Of a stretch of 64,000 nt of DNA, positions 23,346 through 34,260 are shown piece by piece. The translations under genes were made by a program, and so were the position numbers. Source of the stretch: Varanus komodoensis (lineage: Eukaryota; Chordata; Lepidosauria; Squamata; Varanidae); contig NW_025335941.1 in the NCBI RefSeq assembly GCF_004798865.1, positions 7,537,052 to 7,601,051 on the forward strand, given 5' to 3'. How positions within the stretch are numbered: the first letter of the stretch is position 1; every line of letters starts with the position of its first letter. The notes under the pieces are model-generated. The model had not been told where the DNA came from, searched no databases, and saw only the letters and a program-made list of their open reading frames with translations.

Positions 23346-23924
23346 GTTTCAGCTTTTCTAGAGTATTTCATCTTCTCTGGTTCTAATGCTCTTCTCCCCC
23401 TTGGATCAGTTTTCAGCCTCCCCAGGATTACCATCTTCAGACTTCCCAAACAGAAAAAAGCCCAACTAACACAGCTTTGCTTTACCTAATAAATGATGGT
23501 ATAACAAAGGATAGCTCTAGGGGGAAGGAAATCATCTCGTTGTCTAGAGGCATTTCCAGATCATTAAAAACCACTTGCACTATATTCTCACATGAGATTC
23601 ATGCCTGCCAAAATCCACAGCTGGTAGTGTAATATCCTGCATAATAGATGAGTTGTGGGGGTATGTGGGGTGAGGGGGTGGCCTTGCTGCAGGGGAGCAG
23701 CAGGTGCCATTTTTAAAAAAGAGCAGTACACTGGAGTTGTATGCTGCCATCACAGAGAATAGAATCATCAGCATGTCGCACTAGCTAATTGAACTTCTTA
23801 ATAGTGAAAAGACAAAGAAAAGTTCTAGGCCACTGCTGTAAGGAAAGGAGATCAGTTTTGCTTATATTTGCCATCATTTAAAGGGCTGCACAGCTGGGGA
23901 AATATTTTGCGCCTAGGCCTAAGA
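23346..23924. other. Unassigned sequence
   Basis: About 580 bases with no recognised repeat or exon. Confidence 0.35.
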
Positions 23925-24250
23925 CAGGGATGCAAAACTGCAGGCCCAAGGACTGCATCTGGCTCTCCCGGTGTCCCTTTGGGGTTTCCCAGGGAGCCAC
24001 AGTTTGCTTTTCCAATCGCCAATTGTTTGGTGTTGTACAGTTTTGTGCAGTTCTGCTTTCCCATTCTGAAGGGATGGAATGTCTGTCCTAAGGCTTGGTT
24101 ACTACCAGCACGAGCTGCAAGCTAAAGCAAATTGGTGCTCTGGCCATTTTGGTTCTTCCACTTTGGCCTTCAGTGCCACCTGTCACTGGAATTTGCTTCC
24201 CCCAGCCTAGGTTTGCCCACCCTTGGCCTGAAAATGCTTCTGTACCCCAG
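23925..24250 (+). mobile_element. hAT-like MITE, family A, copy 2
   Basis: It starts cagggatgcaaaactgcagg and ends gcttctgtaccccag. The interior cctaaggcttggttactacc and gagctgcaagctaaagcaaa match family A at 12970 and 53720. No clear target-site duplication remains. Confidence 0.65.
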
Positions 24251-24269
24251 TCCACTGTTTAAAAGCAAA

Positions 24270-24308
24270 AGTAAGAGTGCAAGCCTATGCATGTTTAGAC
24301 AGAAAGAA
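24270..24308. mobile_element. Fragment of the TGCAATCCTATGCA-type repeat, cut by the gap
   Basis: agcctatgcatgtttagac matches the fragment at 55926 (aatcctatgcatctttagac). It runs into the assembly gap. Confidence 0.5.
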
Positions 24309-24408
24309 NNNNNNNNNNNNNNNNNNNNNNNNNNNNNNNNNNNNNNNNNNNNNNNNNNNNNNNNNNNNNNNNNNNNNNNNNNNNNNNNNNNNNNNNNNNN
24401 NNNNNNNN
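24309..24408. other. Assembly gap (100 N)
   Basis: Exactly 100 N, a conventional size for a gap of unknown length. Open frames that cross it are artefacts. Confidence 1.
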
Positions 24409-24469
24409 GGTATCAAGAAATTCAATTTCTTTGTTGTAATTGGAACATGGATTTATCCAATCAGTATAG

Positions 24470-24540
24470 CAGAAATAGAAGTCACTTCTTCAGAGGGCTT
24501 CAGCTATGGGCAGTATAGAAATGAAATGAATAATAATACT
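24470..24540 (+). mobile_element. L2-like 3' tail beside the gap
   Basis: agggcttcagctatgggcag and tatagaaatgaaatgaataa fit the end of an L2 3' UTR followed by an A-rich tail. The body of the element probably lies in or across the gap. Confidence 0.5.
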
Positions 24541-24599
24541 AATAATTTAACACTGAACATTTTGGTCAAGGAGATAGTAGTAAGTCCTCAGTACCAGAT

Positions 24600-25700
24600 T
24601 ATCTTTGTCAACAACATTGTCAACCACAGTGCTTCTGTCGAGCCCTCTGCCCCGTGAAGATTTGTTCTAGTTTGCTTGGCACACTATTGTCTTTGATGTA
24701 TAGAGTGACACCATCTCCAGTACACTTTCCCTGTCTTTCCTATAGTGCTCAAAACTGGAAATGATTGTATCTCATTTGTTTTCTTCATTCCATCAGGTTT
24801 CTATTTTGCCTACTACATCTAAGTTCTCTTCTAAAACCAAGTATTCCAAATTTCCTATTTTGGCTTGGATGTTTCTAGCATTCACAAAGAAACACCTATA
24901 CATAGTATCCCATACCAGATATGTTTAGCATGCTACTTCTGCTATTGTCCTTAGGCCTCTTTGACTGGCTTTTATATTTTATTGCATGTTCATGCCCTAT
25001 TTCCACTGTGTCTCCATCAGGGAAATTAGAAACATTTTCCCTTTTATCTCCTAGGTGTGATTCAACTCAAACAATATGCTTCTGGGTTCCTGCTGCCTTT
25101 CCCTAGTGCTTAGTTTTTAAAAAGTTCTGCCATTATTTTATATTAAGTGCAAGCAGTCCAGTTCAAGTGGTTCTCTTTAAACTTCTCCTTCCTACATTAG
25201 CATCTCATGCACACATTGAAACTCCTCAACTTTACCTGTCTAACTGGCCTTGCATTTCAGAGAAAGCTACCTTGGGATTCCTAAATTTGGCTACATTTCA
25301 CATCCATCCTTACCCCTATTGTTAGTACCAACATGAACCAAAATAACTGACTCCCCATTTTCTAGCAAGCAATCTAGATAATGCATGATTTCTGCAATCT
25401 TTGAACAGGCAGGTAATTTATCATGCAGTTCACACATCCAACACAAATACAGCAGTCTATGCGTCAGATCTCTCACAACCACAACTCCCTGCCCAATGGA
25501 GTCATGTCCTCACTACAATGCGGAATCTGATTGTTCACCAAGGTAGGGGAATCTCTAAGAGAACATTCCTCTCTTTCTTGGAGTGGTATTCCTTCTCTAA
25601 GGTGCTGTTACCCATGGATCGGAATGCTGTTATTGCTTCCCCAAAATCTCATTGACATTCTGTTCTACCTCCCACACTGCCTCCACATCAGCAAACCTGG
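24600..25700 (-). mobile_element. CR1-clade LINE: ORF1 esterase-like end plus start of the endonuclease
   Basis: On the minus strand near 25330-25480 the frame reads MVVRDLTHRLLYLCWMCELH and later SVILVHVGTNN. The latter matches the HVGTND block of the SGNH-esterase-like domain of CR1 ORF1. About 450 bases further, near 24780-24890, it reads VNARNIQAKIGNLEYLVLEE, then VGKIETGWNEENK and YRKDR. This is the N-terminus of the CR1 AP-endonuclease (TNARSxxNK...DIIGxTETWW). Several stops and frame changes make it inactive. The RT portion is not present. Confidence 0.75.
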
Positions 25701-26103
25701 CTGCCAGGGAATGAACTTCTACACCTCAATAATAATAAATGAGAAGAAATAAGGAAGTAGCAAAGAAAATAAAACAGTTCTAAATAACCCCTTTTCTTAG
25801 ATATGCTTATGTAATATTTAGCATTGTACTGGCCCAAAAGCAGGAACTCTTCCCGATTGTTGTGTTCATATCTCTCAAAGAATCAAACAGCCCTCATTTT
25901 ATGGTAGTTGGGTCTTGCTGTGGGGCAGATTTTGGGTTTATTGGGCTCAATAGATACACATGGATAGCAACACTTTGCAACTTTCTTAAATCATAGAAGT
26001 TGTTAAAAGGGGTAAATTAGAAGAATTTCCTCTCTTCCCTCCTTGCCAGATATTCCTTGTGTACTCAGGCAAAATTCAGAATCTGTTTAATTACTCCCTT
26101 TCC
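25701..26103. other. Unassigned sequence
   Basis: About 400 bases with no recognised element. Confidence 0.4.
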
Positions 26104-26327
26104 CAGTGCTTTTTTTGTAAAAAAAAAAAAAAAAGGTGCCGGAACTCACGTCACCACTGGCAGTAAGCGCACGACCACACACACCAATCCCAAGCCCAGC
26201 AGCGGAGCAGCGTCCCAAGCCGAGAGCAGCGCCCTCACTATCTCACTAGCAGATAGCAGGCACAAATCCATTGGAAGAAAAGGTGCCGGAAGCTGTTCCG
26301 GTGCGTTCTATGACAAAAAAAGCCCTA
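26104..26327. mobile_element. hAT-like MITE with GC-rich core and clear 8-bp duplication
   Basis: The left end cagtgctttttttgtaaaa mirrors the right end tgacaaaaaaagcccta. Just inside are aaggtgccggaactcac and aaaggtgccggaagctg. The flanks are ccctttcc and ccctttgc, 7 of 8 identical, as expected for hAT insertion. The 16-A run and many CpGs in the core suggest a relatively recent copy. The open frame across it (26057-26398) is not a gene. Confidence 0.85.
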
Positions 26328-27899
26328 CCCTTTGCTATGATAGACATGCCTTTGAGCAGACACAAGAATTCTTAAAGAGGCATGCCTCATCTGCTTAGCT
26401 CAGTGTGACAAGCAACCATGTTTATCACCAACACCAATGTATGCAATGCCTACTGGAATGCACAGCCTGAACTGGCCACTGTTTCTTTGCTTTCTTGGTC
26501 AGGGGCTTTTCTCCATGGTGTTCTCTGTGAAGCATTAGGAGAAAATGATGTTCAAGTCCACCCACAGTATCCTTATGAAAAGAAGATCTAGATGACCTTG
26601 TCAGTAGACTCCAGGCCTATCCAAGATATCCTGGTCCTTTGGGGAAATGTTATCAGATCTGCCTCCTCCGAAGGAGAAGAGCTCAACTAAAATGTCAGTG
26701 CCAAATAGATCCAGGCTAGTATGGTGGCCAAATGAGGGCACACCCTGTTGCCGAAGAAGCAATGGCCTCCCCATGAACAAGACTTCTTCCGGAAAGCCCG
26801 TAAGCTGCACTGAGTCTTGGGAGGAGCTCTGAGAATGCTGGTTTATCAACAGCACCTCAGGTAGGGCAAATTCCTGGAATAATACCTGTGTGCTAGGTCT
26901 GGACACTGCTTGCATTCTTCCTGTTTGTTTGGCCTTTCCCCTTGTGTTTGATAGCAGATGGCCTTGTGACTGTGTTTGGTTTTGCCCTTGCTCTCTGACT
27001 GGGTGTGTCAGGTCAGACCCCGGGCCAGGTGAAGCTGCTTGGGGATTTCTCTTGCCTGGATTCTTCCTCTTTGTTTGCTGCCAGCTGGCCCAGCCCTTGG
27101 GACGCTTCGTCAATCTCCCCTTGGACTGCATCCTTCCTTGCCCTTTTCTGAAGCAGGGAATCAAAGGACTGGAGAGGCAGTGCAGTACTGTGAGCGAAAG
27201 GGATCGTTTCCTCCACTCCCTGGTGCTCTAGTTGAGCAGGAGGGGCTGCAGTGCAGCGGTGTGTGTGAGTGTGCCTGTTTGCCTTCTTGCCCTGAAATGA
27301 CCAGCCCTCCCCAGTGCTGGGCAGTTCACTACATACACTAAAAGAAACAATGCTTGGAATTTAGTTCCTATAGGATTGTACTTAAAATTCAGAACGTATC
27401 CAGTAGTCCCTACAGATATATAGACATAGATGCATGTGTGTGTAATGGGTCAGTTGACTGCTATTTACCTTAAAGTGAAAAAAGGTTTAAAAACATATTT
27501 ATCCAGTGTGTTTTCCCTCAAATTTCCATATAAGCACAGAACAACAAATCTGTTGTTTCTGTTAATGAAAACAGCCCTAGAATTTGTATGCATTTATGTA
27601 TATATACATACTTCCGATGCAATTTTCCAGCTTGCTTTCTCAAATTGCAGCTCATAAAAATAGTTTCCTCAGGCAGAGATTATATGTGTAGATTCCTGGG
27701 GTTTGTCTAACCTGAGAACCTGGGGGTCCGGAAGATAGAAAGGAAATATGTCTAAAGTCTTTAGAAAAGGAAGGATTTATACCAATGCTTCAGTTGAGGA
27801 GGGGGTGGGGGTCAAATTAGGCATGTTTCTCTTCATGTCTTTAGCCCTGGTGTGCATCTAATGGAGGCTGGTTTCAGACAACTTGGTGTTTCTTTGCCA
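26328..27899. other. Unassigned sequence, locally GC-richer
   Basis: Contains a 187-codon open frame on the minus strand (26601-27164), rich in Gln, Gly, Arg and Ser with no recognised domain. The plus strand over the same bases is also partly open, so it may be chance in GC-rich DNA. No repeat was recognised. Confidence 0.35.
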
Positions 27900-28765
27900 T
27901 TGTTGGTCTGTGTGGGACATGGGAGTCTGTTTGGGGCTGGGGACCCATTGGATTCCCTGGGCTCTCCTCCCTGGATCCTGGTCCATGAGAGCCAGTGTGG
28001 TGTAGTGGTTAAGAGCTGGGACTGGGACTCAGACGATCTGGGTTCTAGTCCCCGCTCAACCATGGAGCCAACTGGGTGACTTTGGGCCAGTCACAGACTC
28101 TCAGCCCAACCTACCTCACAGGGTTGTTGTTGTGGGGATAAGATGGAGGAGGAGATGTAAGCTGCCTTGAGCCCTTTGTAGGAAAAAGGCAGGATATAAA
28201 TTGAATGAATGAATGAATGAAATGGTTTGCTTTGCAGCCATCCTGAGGCTGAGTTCCTTCGTGAGAACAGCCAGTGTTTGTGGGGCCCTTGCCAGAGACT
28301 GAGTCCAAGTGCTGTGCAAGCAGTGTGCCCTTCATGTCCCACTGCAGCAGCCGTTTGAGTTACCCCACCTAACGCAGAAGATGGTTGATTGTGCGGGCCT
28401 CACTAGCAGCATCCCTCCTCCACTCCCTGTGCAGATGCTGCACCTGATGCAGAAAAGGGTTGGCGATGCAGCGCTCGCCAGAAGCACACCCAGTCCCTTC
28501 CCAAGCAGCTTTCCCCGTGGAGCAGAAGAGGGACACTGCTTGGACATGGTCATGGGAACACAGGCCTGCATGGCCATTGTTCAAGCAGCATCCCTTTTCT
28601 GCATCAGGTGCAACAGCCCTGCTGTCCCTGACACAGAAGGAGGTTGTCTGGGCAGGGTTTGCGCATTTGTGGGCTTGCTCTCACCTTGGTGCACTTTGCA
28701 AGACCAGGCTGGGCACAAGCGGAAGTCTGCAAATGTTGGAGGGATAGATTCCACTTAATGTGGTA
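27900..28765 (+). mobile_element. X-family element, copy 2, with nested SINE
   Basis: The left part ccattggattccctgggctc matches X3 (reverse complement of about 51890-51920). After the SINE it resumes tttgctttgcagccatcctg and gccagtgtttgtggggccc, as in X1. The right part, aagaccaggctgggcacaag and tctgcaaatgttggagggat, matches both others. The middle is longer than in X1 and holds an internal inverted repeat (about 28439-28463 versus 28583-28612). The outer ends are uncertain. Confidence 0.6.
27987..28220 (+). mobile_element. tRNA-derived SINE, near full length, nested in X2
   Basis: Best copy of the main SINE. It starts gagagccagtgtggtgtagt (A box tgtagtggttaag) and has B box ggttctagtcc. 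The body contains tgggtgactttgggccagtc and acctcacagggttgttgttg. It ends caggatataaattg with a (GAAT)n tail. Low divergence suggests it is the youngest SINE here. Transcription would be by RNA polymerase III if the internal promoter still works. Confidence 0.9.
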
Positions 28766-30275
28766 GGTCTGGCCTTTAAAAACCACTCTAAGGAACAATA
28801 GTTTTGTTCTATGATTGTTCTGTACCACTATGGCTTGTTGTGTTGTCCGAACCCAGGATTATGGTTTCCACAGTCCTGATATGCAACTGTCCCAGAATCC
28901 TCTGGAAAGAGTGGCAACTGCAGGAACAGCTCCAGCCATCCAGCCTCTATGTGTGGACCAATGAAGAAGAAGCAGGCTATACAGACGGGGAGCAATGCAC
29001 CTTGGGACTGAATTTTAGGCACAGTGGTTGATGGGATGCATAGCAACAGTGGTGAGGACCAAGAGAGAGGAATGGAAACTATGATAAAGTAGAAACCACT
29101 CAATCATCTGTTGGCTAGGTCATGGTAAAAATCTGTGAAGCATGGTAACCATGCAGGGTTGCTTGTGACCATGGTGTGGAAGGGAGTGGAACTTTGAATG
29201 TTTGTTCTCACCTCTATCCTAATCCAAATCCCCTACCCCATGCTGGGTATTTCACTAAGAGGAAAAGATCTGTTGGCACCAATGGAAGTTTTGCACACTT
29301 TACAAATAGCTGTCATGCTCTCCTCAGTCTGGATTGGATCTGTAGCCAGCCAAGTAATCTCTTCCTGGTTTGCATCTCACTCACACAGTCATTTGTGCTC
29401 CCCCCGCCACCTTAGAAATTATGTCAGAGCTGGAGCTGTAAATAACGTAATATCAAGGTCAGCTCTCACTTTACTCCTGGATTACACAGAGGGAACTTCA
29501 AATGAGGCTTTTATCATGCCATCATCACCTTGGCTTATTCATGGAATGCCATTCATGCACAGACAATGAGGATCTTCCATTTGAAATTCTCTTTGCTGCA
29601 TCTATCTTTTTTTTTCTTATTGCAGAAAATCCTTCAGGAAAGAAGAGAAAGTCAGAATAGCTGCATGTTGTCTTTAGATTCGTAGTGCCTGAAAACATCT
29701 ATGGTGTAAACTGTCCGGAAGCACCTCAACAAGGAAATGGATCAGGCTCAGTTCATTTAAACATAGGTCATCTCATGTAATCCAATGGCTTCAGTATTAG
29801 ATTTAGAGGTGAGTTCAACTTCATGTCAGCAGACTTGCTTTGCTTTTTGAGCCAAGTCATTATCTCTCAACTCTTTAAACATGAAAGAAGTATAATCTTC
29901 TTAGAGGACACTAGCCTTGTGGCTTAGCATGCTGGCAACCCAGTTCAACACTTGGGACTCTGTCTTTTCAGGAACCTCCACATAATGACCTCATGCACAT
30001 GATCGTTGCAGCCCACTGTGGTTTGCTTAGTCCTGGGCTGGGTTGTTGCCACAGTTGTTGCCCTGACTAGAACCTATCCTGCATCAAGAAGCTGCAGTGA
30101 CCATCTGCTGCACCTTAAATATTTTCAATAACTGCTGGCATGCCCCACAATCCACTGTGGCTTCAAAATGCCATAATGCACTGGAAGTATTGTGTGAACC
30201 AGCCCTATGTATGAAGGAAGTCAAAGCATGTGGACAGGCAGAGATCCTATTGCTAGCAATGGACATGCCAAAGGG
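28766..30275. other. Unassigned sequence with one MITE end
   Basis: About 1.5 kb. tggcttgttgtgttgtccga at 28831 matches the left end of the palindromic MITE at 47579. gtgtgaaccagcc at 30200-30212 resembles the right end of another common MITE. No exon recognised. Confidence 0.4.
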
Positions 30276-30395
30276 GGGTATAGCTTAATGGCTGAGCACT
30301 CGAGTCATGGCTGGCCTCTTCCATTAGAGGCTGAGGGTGCCTTGGAAAGTTGTTGCTGGACAGCTTAGACAATACGGTGCTGTGTGGAACAGCAG
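30276..30395 (+). mobile_element. Second tRNA-derived SINE type, internally deleted
   Basis: The head gggggtatagcttaatggc has a tRNA A box (tagcttaatgg), and later gcttagacaatacggtgctg matches the body of the squamate TAGCTCAGTGG-type SINE (GTAGACAATACTGAGC). The B-box region is largely lost. Confidence 0.65.
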
Positions 30396-31464
30396 GGAAA
30401 GGCAACTCCATAAACAAAAGGTTATGTTTCTTCTTAAAGAGAAAGAGGCATGCAATTAGCGGGAAATGTTCCCGATGGAGAAACTTTTGTGCAAAGGAAG
30501 GGGCAAGTGGAAAGAAGAAGGATTCCCTGGCCCAGGTTCCACCCTTAATTGTACCAGTGCATTCACGATACTAGAAAATGTGTAATTGCCAGTTCAAGTG
30601 GCTCTTTAAGCCTTGCATATTGTAGCAGTCATTTAGCAACAAGAGTCTCAGTTCATATTATCCTGCATCACTACACTGCACAAAATGAGGATGAGCAGTT
30701 CCCAGGATTAATGTTGCTCTACTTCTCAACTGGTGGTTTAGTGAAATCTTTTTTTTAGCTACCAGTGCTAAGAAGCTAATGCTCTTTGCCTTGGAGCTTT
30801 AGCAAGCACATGGGCCTGGATCATCCTTTTTCTTTTTTAATGTTTTGTTTATTTATTTATTGGTCCCAGGGAGCAGAAAGCCCACTAATGTGTCTCAGCT
30901 ATTATTGCCAAAGAAAGCTCTTAACCAAAGTGACAACAGTGTGTTCTTTCTCCAGACAGATGTTATCTGGGCAGGAATAAGTTCACAGAGGAAAAAACAG
31001 TGGGAGGAGCATTCCAGCTTCCATTAATGCTCCATTCCATACAGTTGCTTGACATAAACAGAACCATTTCAATGAGCAATTGCAGTAAGAAACTGTTGTA
31101 TTGGAATTCCTCGAGAAAAAAGGGCTGTTTTAATTCCTCTTCTAAAGACTCCCCCCCCCCCCACCCAAAAAGAAAATCTGGGGAAAACAGGAAAACATCA
31201 GAAAAATAATAGAAGAAATTCCTTTTTCCTGAATGTTTCCAATTTCATTCCTCAGCCTTCATAATTCTATCCCATCTTCCACCAAGAACCCCTCCCAGAC
31301 TACAAACCACTTTTTAAAATTTAGGTCAACTTTAGAAAGCTCTTTTAACATAGCAGAAGAACTTCTGCAGTGGGGAAGGGGATCAGGCATAAGAGGCTCC
31401 CTGGACAGTGATTCATCTAGGTATTTAAGCAATGGCCAATTTAGGCAAATTTACTGCTACAAGG
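30396..31464. other. Unassigned sequence
   Basis: About 1.07 kb with no recognised repeat except a 12-base C run at about 31151. Confidence 0.35.
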
Positions 31465-31615
31465 ATATTTATTTATTTATTTGTTTGTTTATTTAAAACA
31501 TTTCTATGCCGCCCCATTCGCCGAAGCCTCGGGGCGGCTCACAACATAAATTAAAATATAATACATTAACAATATGCAACAAATTAACAATACAAAATAA
31601 GTCGCCCTGGCATTG
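31465..31615 (-). mobile_element. L2 LINE 3' end (tail and UTR only)
   Basis: A ttatttatttatttgtttgt tail is followed by atttctatgccgccccattc and aagcctcggggcggctcac, then aataagtcgccctgg. It matches the 3' end of the copy at 19190-19445 almost word for word, so it belongs to the same L2 subfamily. Severely 5'-truncated. Confidence 0.85.
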
Positions 31616-32204
31616 TATTGTATTCATATATGCATTGTATTCATACATGTGCATAGCATTCCTGGATAGAGTGTATAGTCCTGTTGTCTTATTAATCTGC
31701 TCTGTCTTCCTATGTATCTTTTATCAGCCTTGATTCCCAGGCCATGACCATGGTGCCTGAATGATGCAGGCTGCACTTCCACATATCTGGACGGTACCAG
31801 CCCTGGAAAAGCTGGCATAAATACCGTACAACAGAGGAGTGCAGACTTCGAGCTTGTGGAATAAACTATTTGGTTGGTTTTGCTGGAATGTCAAGGTCCA
31901 TCCACTGGAGTGAGATAGGAAATGGTAGCTCAGAAGGCAGAGCAAATTACTTACTCCTGCATGAGCCATATGCAGTGTATGTCCTGAATAACCAGAACAA
32001 ATCCACAATTAAATCACTACAGATCAGAATAACATTGATGCATACAAAAGATGGTGCTGGCAGAGAGCTTTGCAAATCTACTGGCCAATAGAAAGATAAA
32101 GAAATGGGCATTAGATTCAGTCAGGGAGTCTAATTCAGATCTCAATAAAGCTATTGTTCAGTTTTTGAGAACTGCAGACCCATGATGAACCATGACAAAT
32201 TGAT
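31616..32204. other. Unassigned sequence
   Basis: About 590 bases. Overlapping open frames on both strands lack any recognised domain. Confidence 0.35.
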
Positions 32205-32845
32205 TTGTTGTTGTTATATGCCATCAAGTCTTCTGTGACTTATAGAAACCCAGTGAAGAATGCATTCCAAAAGTCTTGTCCTTGTCCCCTTTCCTCAGCT
32301 GTCATAAACTTAAGGCTGTGGCTTCCTTCATGCAATAAACCCATTTAATATTTGGGCTTCCTCTTCTTTTGCCTTCAACTTTCTTAGTATTATTGTCTTT
32401 TCCAGTGAGTCTTGCCTTCTCATGATGTGTCTGAAATGGGACAGCCTCAGTTTGGTCATTTTTATTTCCAGAGATAGTTCTGGTCTCATTGGATCTAAGA
32501 CTCATTGCTTCATCTTTCTGTTGGCCCAGAGGTTTTGCAAAGCTGTCCTCCAGCACCATGTCTTATATGCATCAATTTTATTCTTCTCACCTTTCTTCAC
32601 TGTCTAGCTTCCACAGTGATTCTTAGTGATCAGGAATACTATCGTCCAATATTGGCCTAGACCTCCAATGAACAATCCTTACACTTCAGGATCTGTTCTA
32701 CTTTCCCTAGCACTGCCCTTCCAAGGCTCAATCTTCTAATTTCTTGCTTGCAGACTCCATTTGAACTGGTGATTGAGCCAAGGTATGCAAAATCTTTCAC
32801 AATTTCATGTCCTTCATTGTTGATGGTAAAGCTCTGTAATTCGTG
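32205..32845 (-). mobile_element. BovB/RTE-type LINE fragment
   Basis: It carries blocks of the RTE/BovB 3' half on the minus strand: gccatcaagtcttctgtgac, gccttctcatgatgtgtctg, gcaaagctgtcctccagcac, tttcttcactgtctagcttc. The same blocks recur at 46390 and 51180. The minus-strand frame at 32302-32559 retains part of the C-terminus (KRRGSPNIKW, compare KRKRGRPRKRW of RTE). Multiple interruptions; old copy. Confidence 0.75.
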
Positions 32846-33964
32846 TGCCAGAGGAGGAGACTGACCAAGAGAGCACCAGCACCAGAAGATAGAGGCACAG
32901 GCTGTTACCCGGGCTGCACCTCCAAACCTGCAAAAAAGAGCCTCCTTAAAAATAAAGAACTTTTTAAGAGCAACTGTCTCTTCAGAATAAAGGAGGCAAT
33001 GAAACAGACGACTATCTGCAGCTGAACCTGGTTGTGGGCTCAGAGAACTGGTTTTATAGGCCTTCAGCTAAGAGCTGCTAGCTGTTGGAACAGCACCTTT
33101 TCTTAGATCCTAGTACCTTGCTAATCTTTGAACTGACACTTGGATGACTATAAGAAACCTTAGTTTGCTTCTGACTACTCTTGCCTGTTACAGTGCTCTG
33201 AGAACTTGCTGGCTTTGTCCTTGGACTAACTTGATCTTGCCACCCACCCATTCCTTAACTTGGTAGCCTGGAGGCCATTATTTCCCATCCAAACCCAAGC
33301 CCTTGCAAGCAGGATAACCTTCTGCCATGTCTGTAGTGCAGGCCTCTTTTTCTGATTCAGAAGACACAGAGCTGAATATTCCTTCCTTCTTATAGTAACC
33401 TGTTTCTGTGTCAATCCTACCCCTACTGAATTGAAGTGCCCCTTTTGTCAGTGCTGTGCCTTTCCTCCACATGTGATGCTCAAGCCAATTGTCTCCTCCT
33501 GCCCGGGTATTTTGTCATTGTTGTCTTTTTCTTAATATATATAGTGGGCCCTGTAGTCAAGACTTCATCAAATAAAACAAACCTCTTACTTTGGAAGCTT
33601 ACCCGATTAAAGGATGCTTCTCACAGCTTTCTTTATGGCAATAAAAATGGAAACATTGGGAAGTACCCAACATTGTCCAAGTGTCAGTGGAACTTAGTGC
33701 AACTGGGATACAGCATTTTGGGTAGAAACTGGAAGCAAGCAGAAATGCTCATTTCTGGGAATGAGGTAGATCAACAAAGCTCGGCACAAGGAAGCTCTTG
33801 TCAACCTCCCCTGACCTGAGCATTGATCCTAATTTTGGGACTTGCTATACAAAGGAGGACTATTGCACAAGCACTTGGTTATACCTGCATAATGATACTG
33901 GCAGCCAATGGCTGCATTGCACACAGCCTATTGTTATGTAGATTGGTCACTTACAAATCATCCA
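32846..33964. other. Unassigned, partly CT-rich sequence
   Basis: About 1.1 kb. 33728-33775 contains aagcaagcagaaatgctcat, shared with the inverted repeat at 41434-41481. The CT-rich stretch at 33060-33240 has an LTR-like look but no ends were found. Confidence 0.35.
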
Positions 33965-34260
33965 AAATAGGACATCCATTTGTATAACATTTGCATATGT
34001 GAATTTATCAGTATGCATGAAAATTTAGAAAGAATTATTACATAAATAGAAATGCAATACACCCAAACAAAACATGAAAGAGTATGATGAGGTCACTTGC
34101 AGTTATGCTGTCCAGGTATTGAAGCTGGTTGGCAACGTCAAGGTCCAACTCTTCCTTCTCATGCCTCTTTATATTGGATGAGGCTGGACAGTCCTTTAAA
34201 TAAAGGATGATTCCCAGTGGAAAACACTTCTCTGGCAGTTCCTCACACAGAGGGCTCCAG
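33965..34260 (+). repeat. Y-family unclassified repeat, copy 5
   Basis: Order of blocks: ataacatttgcatatgtgaa, aaatttagaaagaattatta, aaatagaaatgcaatacacc, atgctgtccaggtattga, ctcttccttctcatgcc, ggctggacagtcctttaaat. The same order is seen in the copies at 36189, 55165, 59540, 61108 and 62821. Confidence 0.65.

Noticed and set aside
24132-24657. Two open frames of 126-128 codons crossing the assembly gap
   Set aside because: They stay open only because N is translated as X; the real sequence and length of the gap are unknown.
28309-28758. 149-codon frame in a GC-rich stretch
   Set aside because: It falls within X2, a repeat with open frames on several strands; composition explains it.
32846-33480. 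Possible LTR remnant in CT-rich sequence
   Set aside because: The style is reminiscent of retroelement LTRs, but no paired termini, primer-binding site or coding trace was seen.
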